A program made the position numbers and the translations under genes. A DNA stretch of 8,369 bases, from assembly GCA_017577485.1 (NCBI GenBank), contig PKRI01000055.1, positions 1-8,369 on the forward strand. Reading direction: 5' to 3'. This stretch comes from Bacillota bacterium (GTDB lineage Bacteria; Bacillota; Sulfobacillia; Thermaerobacterales; RSA17). The first letter of the stretch is position 1, and each line of letters opens with the position of its first letter. The notes under the pieces were generated by a model. That model worked only from the letters and a program-made list of their open reading frames with translations, did not search any database and was not told where the DNA came from. Of the stretch, positions 1 through 6,613 are shown piece after piece.

Positions 1-93
1 TTATTTGTTGTAAAGTAGTCGACGGCATCACACAGTTCTTCCTGTCTTCTTGGATCTGAGTTTTTTTTTTTTTTACAATAAAAGGCCGCAATA
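1..93. other. AT-rich non-coding edge with a 14-T tract
   Basis: No coding region can be supported here. The stretch is much richer in A+T than the rest of the window and includes 14 consecutive T at 61-74. It lies just past the stop codon of the minus-strand DUF4173 gene. Read on the plus strand, the T tract could be the tail of a terminator for a gene entering from the left, but I find no convincing GC-rich stem right before it. Read on the minus strand it is a poly-A run and cannot serve as an ordinary terminator tail for the DUF4173 unit. Confidence 0.5.
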
Positions 94-1659
94 CTATTTT
101 TCTCCTTTCCTCGTGGCTTGGGAATTTGTAAAAAAGACAGGTTGGAAGAGGGCCGCCGGCCGGGCCCTTTCCCGCCGGTGGCCCGCCTCAGCCAGTTCCA
201 ACCGGTGGGCCGCCACCGCGGCGGCGGCCCGCTGCCGGGCCAGATTCCAGGAGCGCCAGGAGGCGGCTTCCGGGCGAAGCCATCCCCAGCGGTGAAGCAG
301 GATCCCGGCCACGACGGTGCGCTCCTCTTCGGACAGCTCCGGCAGCGCCTGGACCAGCGCCGGCACCGCGTCGCCGCCGAGCTCCGCGTTGTAGACCGCG
401 TCGAAGCGGCCCGTGGCCGCGTAGTGGTCCAGGTTGGCCCGCGCCACCAGCCCATGGGGGTTGGCCGCCGCCAGCGCGGCTGCGGCCACGTAGCCCGCCA
501 CCAGGGCGCCGGCCACGAACCGCTCCCGCCGTCCCGCCAGCATGGTGAACGCCAGCCAGGCCAGCACAAAGGCCAGCCAGCCCAGGAAGAACATCACCAC
601 CAGCCGCAATTCCGTCAGGCCGTAGGCCTGCTGGTACAGGATCATGCGGTACACCGCCGAGGCCAGGGTCACGTAGACCTGGGCCACCAGCGCCAGCACC
701 AGGCCCCGCAGCAGCCGCTGGTGGCGGGGTTCCCGGCGGGGGACCAGCCCGTCCACGGCCACCAGCAGGGGCACCACCAGCGCGGCCGCCAGCGTCAGCT
801 CGAAGAAGCCGCGCCGGGCGTACTCGGCGTAGGTGAGGCCCACGGTCTCCTGGACCAGCGCCGCTCCCCCGAAGAGGTAGCGCACCTGCACCAGGACGAA
901 GGTGAGGAAGAGGGCATTGACGGCGCCCAGGACGGTGGCCCCTTCCACGATGCCCACGGGCCGCCCGATGTCCGGCGGCGGCATGGGGACCTCCCGCCGC
1001 TCGGGCCGGGTCAGGGCCCGCAGCAGGCCGGCGGCCGGCCACGCCCACAGCAGCACGTAGAGCAGCCGCACCGCCGCCCCGGACAGGTGCAGGTTCAGGG
1101 CCCGGCCGAGCAGTTCCGCGAAGACCGGGTCGGCCGACGCGAACAGCATCCCGAAGATCAGCAGCACCGGCAGCGCCAGCACCAGGCCGCGGGCCACGGC
1201 GGCGGCCGTGCGGCGGGTCTCGCCCCGGGACAGTTCTCCCCAGGCCGCGTCCCCCGCCAGCAGCCGCAGCGGCCCGCCCACCACGCTCACGGTAGCCGCC
1301 AGCAGGCGCAGGACGAATTCCAGCAGGTCCACGGCCGCCAGGCGACCGCCCTGGGCGGCGGCCACCGCCGCCGCGGCCGTCAGGCCCAGCATCAGCAGGC
1401 TCAGCATCACGGCGCTGGGGGCATCGCGCCAGGCCGGCACCGAGGCGAAGAACAACGCCGGGACCGCCAGCAGGCGCACCTGCCGGTCCAGCGGCGTTGC
1501 GGCGCGGCGGCTCCACCACCCGATCAGGCCGGCGGCGGCCAGCACCCACAGGATCACGTTGACGCCGGGCAGGGCCCCGTGGAACAGGATCTCGGCCAGG
1601 ACGCCCAGGCCCAGTCCCCCGGCGGCGACGGTGAGCGCGCTGCGCGTCCCGTCAGACAC
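94..1659 (-). CDS. DUF4173 (DUF4153-like) polytopic membrane protein
   Basis: Predicted integral membrane protein of 521 residues with unknown biochemical role. About ten to eleven hydrophobic segments can be seen (roughly residues 7-26, 34-49, 63-79, 83-104, 157-176, 195-215, 240-262, 285-305, 316-340, 349-375, 381-399), followed by a soluble tail. Family-typical stretches are VQVRYLFGG near 257-265, YAEYARRGFFEL near 277-288, and the NPHGLVARANLDHY segment followed by a DAVPAL motif near 400-435. I recognise these as DUF4173. Start choice: a GTG at 1668 has GGAGG (1669-1673) touching it, whereas the GTG at 1659 has the same GGAGG at a normal 9-nt spacing, so 1659 is preferred; 1668 would add three residues. 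The start overlaps the stop of the ArsR-type gene by 8 bases, implying translational coupling and shared transcription. The last 17 or so codons are AT-rich and unlike the rest of the gene, so the natural C-terminus may have been altered. Confidence 0.85.
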   Translation of the reverse strand: MSDGTRSALTVAAGGLGLGVLAEILFHGALPGVNVILWVLAAAGLIGWWSRRAATPLDRQVRLLAVPALFFASVPAWRDAPSAVMLSLLMLGLTAAAAVAAAQGGRLAAVDLLEFVLRLLAATVSVVGGPLRLLAGDAAWGELSRGETRRTAAAVARGLVLALPVLLIFGMLFASADPVFAELLGRALNLHLSGAAVRLLYVLLWAWPAAGLLRALTRPERREVPMPPPDIGRPVGIVEGATVLGAVNALFLTFVLVQVRYLFGGAALVQETVGLTYAEYARRGFFELTLAAALVVPLLVAVDGLVPRREPRHQRLLRGLVLALVAQVYVTLASAVYRMILYQQAYGLTELRLVVMFFLGWLAFVLAWLAFTMLAGRRERFVAGALVAGYVAAAALAAANPHGLVARANLDHYAATGRFDAVYNAELGGDAVPALVQALPELSEEERTVVAGILLHRWGWLRPEAASWRSWNLARQRAAAAVAAHRLELAEAGHRRERARPAALFQPVFFTNSQATRKGEK

Positions 1660-2584
1660 CGGGATCACCCTCCGCGGCGGCTCCCCCGGCCCCCGGCAGG
1701 TCGCCGGGCGCCGTCAGGTACGCCCGCGTCTCGCCGTACAGGTCCGCCAGGCGCCGCCACTGCACGGCATAGTACTGGAACCGGCCCTCCTGGGCCTCGC
1801 GGGCGATGAGGCCCGCCTCCAGCAGCACCCGCAGGTGCCGGGACACCGTGGACTCGTTGACGTCCAGCCGCCGGGCCATTTCCTGGGCCGGCAGCCGCGT
1901 CGAGGCCACCAGGCGCAGCAACTGCAGCCGCGTCGGGTCCGCCAGGGCGGCGTGGGCCAGCAGCAGGTGTTCCGGCGGCGCCCCGCCGGCCTCCTGGGCG
2001 GCGGCCCCGGGGGAGTAGTAGAGCACCAGCGTCCGCCGGTCCCGGTAGAACAGGAAGCGGCGCGGGCAAAAGGCCGAGGGTACCAGCAGCACCCGGTCCA
2101 GTTCGTCCAGCCCCAGGCGCAGGCCGCTGCCCCAGCGGATGACCAGGGCGCCCTGGTCGTCGACGCTGATGCGGTCCGACAGGCTGGAGAGGAAGGCCCG
2201 GGCGCCCTGAGCCCGCAGGCGCTGGTGGTCGGCCTGCAGCGCCTCGGCCAGCCTGGCGGCCGCAGCCGCGTACTCCGGGGCCGCCGCCTGCCAGCACATC
2301 AGCAGGTCGTCGGCCAGCTGCGGGTCGTCGTCGCCCAGGCGCGCCAGCAGCACCGGCGGCGGTTCCGGGTGATCGTCCAGGGCCAGGGCCAGGGCGAACA
2401 GGTCGGTGCCGCCGCGCTCCAGGCGCTCCAGCAGTCCCTCGGGCAGCCGCGCCCGTACCCGCTCGGTCCAGTCGGGGCGCCCGAAGCGCTCGGGCTGCTG
2501 CATGACCCGCACCGCCATGGCCAGGTCCAGCAGGGGTGAAAGGCGGAAGGTAAGCCGCTTCTCCAGGCTCGCCGACGTGCTCAT
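1652..2584 (-). CDS. ArsR-type winged-helix transcriptional regulator with long N-terminal domain
   Basis: Predicted 310-residue DNA-binding regulator. Residues about 206-285 form an ArsR-like winged helix-turn-helix: LAHAALADPTRLQLLRLV opens the domain, ESTVSRHLRVLLEAGLI (244-260) is the recognition-helix region, and GRFQYYAV is the wing. The first 190 residues are not a DNA-binding fold; they resemble the DUF5937-type domain found N-terminal to such HTHs (family assignment from memory, moderate confidence), probably a ligand-sensing or dimerisation part. No CxC-type metal-binding motif is visible in the HTH domain, so arsenic or metal sensing is not supported. Start: ATG at 2584 has AAGGAAG 10 nt upstream; an in-frame TTG at 2641 lies upstream of the expected transcription start and is rejected. 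The gene precedes and overlaps the DUF4173 gene, which it probably controls along with itself. Confidence 0.88.
   Translation of the reverse strand: MSTSASLEKRLTFRLSPLLDLAMAVRVMQQPERFGRPDWTERVRARLPEGLLERLERGGTDLFALALALDDHPEPPPVLLARLGDDDPQLADDLLMCWQAAAPEYAAAAARLAEALQADHQRLRAQGARAFLSSLSDRISVDDQGALVIRWGSGLRLGLDELDRVLLVPSAFCPRRFLFYRDRRTLVLYYSPGAAAQEAGGAPPEHLLLAHAALADPTRLQLLRLVASTRLPAQEMARRLDVNESTVSRHLRVLLEAGLIAREAQEGRFQYYAVQWRRLADLYGETRAYLTAPGDLPGAGGAAAEGDPGV
1669..1673 (-). promoter_or_regulatory. Ribosome binding site of the DUF4173 gene
   Basis: The minus strand reads GGAGG here, inside the 3' end of the ArsR-type gene. Its 9-nt distance to the GTG at 1659 decides between two in-frame GTG codons, because the other (1668) directly abuts it. 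Confidence 0.5.
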
Positions 2585-2594
2585 GGTCGATCTA

Positions 2595-2601
2595 CTTCCT
2601 T
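2595..2601 (-). promoter_or_regulatory. Ribosome binding site of the ArsR-type gene
   Basis: The minus strand reads AAGGAAG, 10 nt before the ATG at 2584. It supports this start over the upstream in-frame TTG at 2641, which has no such signal and overlaps the promoter. Confidence 0.55.
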
Positions 2602-2643
2602 TCCGGGGCGGTGCAGCGTCGATGGTTGCGTACTGACACAATC

Positions 2644-2658
2644 ATGGTAGGGTACTAT
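2644..2658. promoter_or_regulatory. Candidate operator: imperfect palindrome over the -10 element
   Basis: Plus strand reads ATGGTA-GGG-TACTAT, a 15-base inverted repeat with 5 of 6 arm positions paired. It covers the -10 hexamer of the regulator's own promoter, where an ArsR-type repressor could block RNA polymerase. The match to any defined operator is not known; short palindromes arise by chance, so this is tentative. Confidence 0.3.
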
Positions 2659-2673
2659 TGCACATAAGGTCAA
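2644..2673 (-). promoter_or_regulatory. Sigma-70/A-type promoter of the ArsR-DUF4173 unit
   Basis: On the minus strand TTGACC (2668-2673, 5 of 6 to consensus) is followed after 18 bases by TACCAT (2644-2649, 4 of 6). Transcription would begin near 2636-2638 and leave a leader of about 50 nt before the ATG at 2584. The local sequence is noticeably AT-richer than its surroundings, as expected for a promoter. No experimental support is available; the hexamer match and position are the evidence. Confidence 0.5.
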
Positions 2674-2894
2674 GTAAGCCGCTGGCGGGGCCGCTGCAGC
2701 GCCGCCGCAGCGGGTGAAGAGGGGGAGGACTTGCCGTCGGCCAGGACGAAACCTGTGCCCGTCCCCGGAACCGGCATCCGAGCAGCCGACGTTGACTGCG
2801 TCGTCGCAGCAGCCTGTGGACCCGGCACCCCCGACAGCGGGAGAAGTTTCGGGCAAGCCGCCTCATCGTGTAATTGTGGGTTGCAGGGATCGGT
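2674..2894. other. Intergenic region between divergent genes
   Basis: Together with 2585-2673 this makes a gap of 310 bases between the ArsR-type gene and the small membrane protein gene. Beyond the minus-strand promoter and palindrome I see little. On the plus strand TGTAAT at 2869-2874 could be a -10 element for the gene at 2895, but no good -35 lies 16-18 bases upstream (best is a poor match around 2846-2852). Open frames crossing this stretch (2714-2923 and 2731-3312) lack sensible starts and clash with neighbouring signals. No RNA gene or riboswitch is recognisable. Confidence 0.4.
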
Positions 2895-3200
2895 ATGGCC
2901 GAGAATGTGTTGGCTTCCCTTGACACCGGCGTCACCAAAGCCCTGCGCCTTTATCACCAGGTTCAGAATGCTTCGTCTCCATTTCTTTACGCTTCCTCAG
3001 TGCGGGCTCTCGCTGGCCTGCTCTTTGCCTGGATTGCGCTCTCCATCGCTGCCGGCGTCTTTTCGGGTATTGTCCTCAGCCGGACACGGCGCTGGTGGGA
3101 ACCTGTCTTGTTCTGGTTGGTTGGGGAAAAGGCGCGGGAACGATCTCGGGACACCTTCGCGCGTGTCCTGCGCCAGCACCTGGCGAAGATCCAACGCTAG
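2895..3200 (+). CDS. Small single-helix membrane protein, unknown function
   Basis: I do not recognise a family for this 101-residue protein. Residues 36-62 (VRALAGLLFAWIALSIAAG and onwards) form one clear transmembrane helix. It is followed by RTRRWW, a short aromatic-hydrophobic segment (EPVLFWLVG), and a basic, probably helical C-terminal tail. The positive-inside rule places the C-terminus in the cytoplasm. Start ATG 2895 is preceded by a modest AGGGAT purine tract; an in-frame TTG at 2874 would add seven residues. Codon use is more relaxed than in neighbours, with many codons ending in T or A (AAT, CTT, TTT, ATT, GCT), suggesting a recently acquired or weakly constrained gene. It is alone between the divergent regulator and the SOS promoter, so no operon context helps. 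Chance ORF is possible, but the intact frame with a membrane helix and charged flanks favours a real gene. Confidence 0.5.
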   Translation: MAENVLASLDTGVTKALRLYHQVQNASSPFLYASSVRALAGLLFAWIALSIAAGVFSGIVLSRTRRWWEPVLFWLVGEKARERSRDTFARVLRQHLAKIQR

Positions 3201-3285
3201 GCTCCGGCTTTCGAATCGGCCCGGCCGGCGTGCGCGCCGACAGATAACCGCGTGGGTCGATGCCGGGATTACCACCCCGCTGCCT

Positions 3286-3315
3286 TTGACCCCGGGCGGC
3301 GGTTCCCCGTAGAAT
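3286..3315 (+). promoter_or_regulatory. Sigma-70/A-type promoter of the DnaE2-like polymerase gene
   Basis: TTGACC (3286-3291, 5 of 6) and TAGAAT (3310-3315, 5 of 6) are separated by 18 bases. Transcription would start near 3322, inside the LexA box that follows, giving a short leader to the ATG at 3355. This is the best promoter match in the window. Confidence 0.7.
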
Positions 3316-3319
3316 GAAT

Positions 3320-3335
3320 GCGAACATGTGTTCGC
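3320..3335. promoter_or_regulatory. LexA operator (SOS box)
   Basis: GCGAAC-ATGT-GTTCGC is a 16-base inverted repeat with six perfectly paired bases per arm. Its core CGAACATGTGTTCG fits the known Bacillus LexA/DinR consensus CGAACRNRYGTTCG at every position and also the CGAAC-N4-GTTCG core of actinobacterial LexA sites. It begins 5 bases after the -10 hexamer and covers the expected transcription start, an ideal position for repression. LexA bound here would silence the polymerase gene until RecA-driven LexA self-cleavage after DNA damage. No second copy of the box was found by eye elsewhere in the window. Confidence 0.88.
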
Positions 3336-3354
3336 GTCTTGCGGGGGACGGCCC

Positions 3355-6300
3355 ATGTTCACGCACCTGCACGTCCACTCGTGCTATTCCTTCCTGGACG
3401 GCGCCAGCACGCCCCGGCAGCTGGTGCAGCGGGCGGCGGACCTGGGCATGCAGGCCCTGGCCCTGACCGATCACGACAGCGTGGCCGGCGCCGTCGAGTT
3501 CTACCGCTGTGCCCGCGAGGCCGGCATCAAGCCCATCCAGGGCGCCGAGGTCACGGTGGCGCCGCTGGGGGAGGAGGGGGATCAGGCCCGCCCGGCACGC
3601 TCCTTCCACCTGGTGCTGCTGGCCGAGGGTCCCGCCGGCTACGCCAACCTCTGCCGCATCCTGAGCGACGCCCACCTGCAGAACCCGCGGGGCCAGCCTC
3701 TTGTCACGCGGTCCATGCTGGAAGGCCGCACCGGCGGCCTCATCGCCCTTTCGGGCTGCCGGCGGGGCGAGGTGGCCTGGCGCCTGCTGCGCGGCGACCG
3801 GTGCGGCGCCGAGCGGGCGGCCCGGGCCCTGCGCGGCCTGTTCGGTCCCGACCGCTTCTACCTGGAACTGCAGGCCGACCGCCTGCCCGGCCAGCGGCGG
3901 CTGCACCGGCAGATGCGGGACCTGGCCGGGCATCTGGGCGTCGGCCTGGCGGCCAGCAACAATGTTCACTATCACGAACGAGATCGCTTCTGGCTCCACG
4001 ACCTGCTGACCTGCGTGCGCTGCGGCTTGACCATCGACCAGGTCCACCCCGAGCGCCGGCTCAACGCTGAGAACGACCTGAAGCCCGCCGCCGATATGGC
4101 CGCCGCCTTCGCCGACCTGCCCGAGGCCCTGCGGGGCACCGCGGCCATCGCCGAGCGCTGCCGGCCGGCGCTGGACCTGGACGCCCGGCTGCACCCGGCC
4201 TTCGCCGTGCCGCCGGGGATGACCGCCGAGCGGTACCTGCGGGAACTGGCCTACCGCGGCGCCCAGGAACGCTACGGCCGGCTGACGGGAAAGATCCGCC
4301 GCCGCCTGGACCACGAACTGGACATCATCAACCGCCTGGGCTACGCCGACTACTTCCTGCTGGTCTGGGACGTGGTCCGCTTCGCCCGCTCCCGGGGCAT
4401 CCGCTGCGCCGGCCGGGGATCGGCCGCCGACTCGGCGGTGGCCTACTGCCTCTACATCACCGAGGTGGACGCCATCGAGCGGGGCCTGCTGTTCGAGCGC
4501 TTCATGAGCCTGGAGCGGGCCGAGCGGCCCGACATCGACATCGACTTCGACTGGCGGTACCGGGACCAGGTGGCCGACTACGTCTACCGCCGCTACGGCG
4601 CCGGGCACGTGGCCGCCGTCTGCACCTACCAGACCTACCGGGGACGGGCGGCCATCCGCGACTTCGGCAAGGTGCTGGAGTTCCCCGATGACGAGATCGA
4701 CCGCCTGGCCAAGCGCTGGTACGGTTCGGTGGGTGACGACGCCCTGGAGCGCTTCGAGCGGGTCCCGGAACTGCGCGACAGCGGCATCGCCGCGGGCCGC
4801 TACCGCCGCCTGCTGGAAGCCTGCGCCGCCGTCCGCGGCTTCCCGCGGCACCTGGGCACGCATCTCGGCGGGCTGGTGATCAGCCGCCGGCCGCTGGTGG
4901 AGGTGACGCCCCTGCAGCGGTCGGCCAAGGGCATCGTCGTCAGCCAGTTCGACAAGCGCGGCGTCGAGGACCTGGGCCTGGTCAAGCTGGACCTTTTGCC
5001 CCTGCGGACCTTCGGCGCCGTCGACGACGCCGTCCGCGCCATCCAAACCCGGGACCCCGGCTTCGACGACCAGCGCGTCCCCCTGGACGACCAGGCCACC
5101 TTCCGCATGATCCGCCGGGGCGAGACGGTGGGCGTCTTCCAGCTGGAAAGCCCGGCCCAGCGCGCCCTGCACCCGCGCCTCAAGGCCGAAACCATGGAAG
5201 ACATCGTGGCCAGCGTGGCCATCATCCGCCCGGGGCCCATCAAGGGCAACATGGTGGAGCCCTTCCTGCGCCGGCGCCGGGGGGAGGAGCCGGTGACCTA
5301 CCTGCATCCCAAGCTGAAGCCCATCCTGGAGAAGACCTGGGGCGTGGTGCTCTTCCAGGAGCAGGTGATCGAGATCGCCACGGCCATCGCCGGCTTCACG
5401 CCCGGCGAGGCCGACCGCCTGCGGCGGGTGATGACCCACGCCCGCTCCCACGAGGACATGGAGGAGATCGGCCGCCATTTCGTGGACAAGGCGCGGCGCC
5501 GCGGCATCTCCGACGAGGTGGCCCGGACGGTGTTCTCGTACATCCAGGGGTACGCCTCGTACGGCTTCTGCGAGGCCCACGCCGCCGCCTTCGCCACCAC
5601 CGCCTTCAAGACCGCCTACCTGATCCGCCACTACCCGGCCGAGTTCTTCGCCGCCGTCCTGAGCCACCAGCCCATGGGCTATTACCCGCCCAACACCGTG
5701 GCGCTGGAGGCCCGGCGGCGGGGGGTGAAGATCCTGCCCCTGGACATCAACGCCAGCGGCGGCCCCTGCACGGTGGAATACCCTGCCCCCGGCGCCCGCG
5801 CCGGCCGGGGCGGGCGCGGCGCCATCCGCCTGGGGTTCTGCCGGGTCAAGGGCATCCGCCAGGAAGAGATCGAGGCCATCCTGGCCGCCCGGGACCGGGA
5901 CGGCCCCTTCCGCGATGTGGTGGACTTCGCCCGCCGGCTGCGGGGGCGGGTGGCCCGCGACACGGCGGAGCGCCTGGTGCGCTGCGGCGCTTTTGACGGG
6001 GTGGAACCTCACCGCCGCCGGGCCCTGTGGCGCCTGGCCCGGGCCTGGCGGCAGGGGGAGGGCCGGGCGGCGCCGCTGGAGGTCCTGGCGGCGGGCGACG
6101 ATCCCGACCTGCCCGACTTCGACGAGCGGGAGCGCTGGCTCCACACCTACGACGTGCTGGGGATCGACGTCCACTACCGCCACTTCATGACCTTCTTCCG
6201 GGAGAGCCTGCGGCGGCGGGGCGTCATGGACACCCGCCAGGTGCGCCGCGCCCGGCACGGCACCTGGATCGAGACGGCCGGCGTGGTGATCCGGCCCCAC

Positions 6301-6510
6301 CGGCCGCCCACCCGCAGCGGCCGCACCATTGTCTACTTCATGCTGGAGGACGAGCACGGGATCATCGACGTGACCATGTTCGAGGACGTCTACCGGGAGC
6401 AGGGCGGGATCCTGTTCGGCGAGGCGGTGCCGCCGCTGGTGGTGGCCGGCCGCCTGGACCGGAAGCGCGGGGGGCTGACGGTGGTGGCGCGGCGGGTGCG
6501 CCCCCTGTAG
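3355..6510 (+). CDS. dnaE2: DnaE2-like (error-prone type) DNA polymerase III alpha subunit
   Basis: C-family DNA polymerase of 1051 residues, close to the length of DnaE2/ImuC and shorter than replicative DnaE1 (about 1160). Domain order: PHP domain (1-210; HVH at 6-8, LTDHDS 37-42, GAE 63-65, ALSGC 131-135), polymerase palm with PDIDIDFD (D395, D397) and third catalytic Asp in VKLDLLPLRT (D546), fingers with GVFQLESP and IIRPGPI (624-629), a YASYGFCEAHAAAFA segment and QPMGYY typical of the DnaE2 group, tandem HhH region (about 830-880), and an OB fold at the C-terminus (975-1051, with YFMLEDEHGIIDV). The tau-binding C-terminal domain of DnaE1 is absent. The usual NDxH of the PHP domain reads N-N-V-H (N203), so a metal ligand appears lost. 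Start ATG 3355 follows a GGGGGA tract by 6 nt; the in-frame GTG at 3328 lies within the LexA box. Inferred role: SOS-induced translesion synthesis and mutagenesis. Assignment as DnaE2 rather than another short DnaE (DnaE3-like) is likely but not certain. Confidence 0.92.
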   Translation: MFTHLHVHSCYSFLDGASTPRQLVQRAADLGMQALALTDHDSVAGAVEFYRCAREAGIKPIQGAEVTVAPLGEEGDQARPARSFHLVLLAEGPAGYANLCRILSDAHLQNPRGQPLVTRSMLEGRTGGLIALSGCRRGEVAWRLLRGDRCGAERAARALRGLFGPDRFYLELQADRLPGQRRLHRQMRDLAGHLGVGLAASNNVHYHERDRFWLHDLLTCVRCGLTIDQVHPERRLNAENDLKPAADMAAAFADLPEALRGTAAIAERCRPALDLDARLHPAFAVPPGMTAERYLRELAYRGAQERYGRLTGKIRRRLDHELDIINRLGYADYFLLVWDVVRFARSRGIRCAGRGSAADSAVAYCLYITEVDAIERGLLFERFMSLERAERPDIDIDFDWRYRDQVADYVYRRYGAGHVAAVCTYQTYRGRAAIRDFGKVLEFPDDEIDRLAKRWYGSVGDDALERFERVPELRDSGIAAGRYRRLLEACAAVRGFPRHLGTHLGGLVISRRPLVEVTPLQRSAKGIVVSQFDKRGVEDLGLVKLDLLPLRTFGAVDDAVRAIQTRDPGFDDQRVPLDDQATFRMIRRGETVGVFQLESPAQRALHPRLKAETMEDIVASVAIIRPGPIKGNMVEPFLRRRRGEEPVTYLHPKLKPILEKTWGVVLFQEQVIEIATAIAGFTPGEADRLRRVMTHARSHEDMEEIGRHFVDKARRRGISDEVARTVFSYIQGYASYGFCEAHAAAFATTAFKTAYLIRHYPAEFFAAVLSHQPMGYYPPNTVALEARRRGVKILPLDINASGGPCTVEYPAPGARAGRGGRGAIRLGFCRVKGIRQEEIEAILAARDRDGPFRDVVDFARRLRGRVARDTAERLVRCGAFDGVEPHRRRALWRLARAWRQGEGRAAPLEVLAAGDDPDLPDFDERERWLHTYDVLGIDVHYRHFMTFFRESLRRRGVMDTRQVRRARHGTWIETAGVVIRPHRPPTRSGRTIVYFMLEDEHGIIDVTMFEDVYREQGGILFGEAVPPLVVAGRLDRKRGGLTVVARRVRPL

Positions 6511-6561
6511 ACCGCCGCCGTCACCACCGGGGCAGCCGCCACATACCTGTGCAGCGGCAGG

Positions 6562-6588
6562 GCGCGCCTGCCCGGGGGCAGGCCGCGC
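6562..6588 (+). terminator. GC-rich hairpin after the polymerase gene, not a classical terminator
   Basis: GCGCG-CCTGCC pairs with GGCAGG-CCGCGC around a 4-base loop, with a single bulged base, about 50 bases after the polymerase stop codon. The stem is strong, but the following bases (AACCAGCAGAGG) contain no T run, so intrinsic termination is not shown. It may only slow transcription or protect an mRNA end; the next gene's ribosome binding site starts 8 bases later. Confidence 0.25.
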
Positions 6589-6613
6589 AACCAGCAGAGG
6601 GGGTAGGGGTACG

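Noticed and set aside
61..74. T14 run as an intrinsic terminator
   Set aside because: No GC-rich inverted repeat directly before it on the plus strand, and on the minus strand it is poly-A.
118..1809. Long plus-strand open frame opposite the DUF4173 gene
   Set aside because: Its product is rich in Gln, His, Gly and Arg without any recognisable motif, while the minus-strand frame encodes clear transmembrane helices and family motifs.
2585..2641. Upstream TTG start (2641) for the ArsR-type regulator
   Set aside because: The TTG would lie upstream of the expected transcription start next to the -10 box, and ATG 2584 has a good ribosome binding site.
3226..3239. CGGCG-TGCG-CGCCG hairpin after the small membrane protein gene
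   Set aside because: Only a 5-base stem and no T run follows; such stems are frequent by chance in DNA this GC-rich.
2731..3312. Plus-strand open frame from TTG 2731 overlapping the small membrane protein gene
   Set aside because: It runs into the polymerase promoter, has its GA-rich tract only two bases before the TTG, and gives a sequence without structure; the frame starting at 2895 has a clear membrane helix.
3328..3354. Upstream GTG start (3328) for the polymerase
   Set aside because: It lies within the LexA box, a few bases after the predicted transcription start, with no ribosome binding site; ATG 3355 aligns with the usual N-terminus of the PHP domain.
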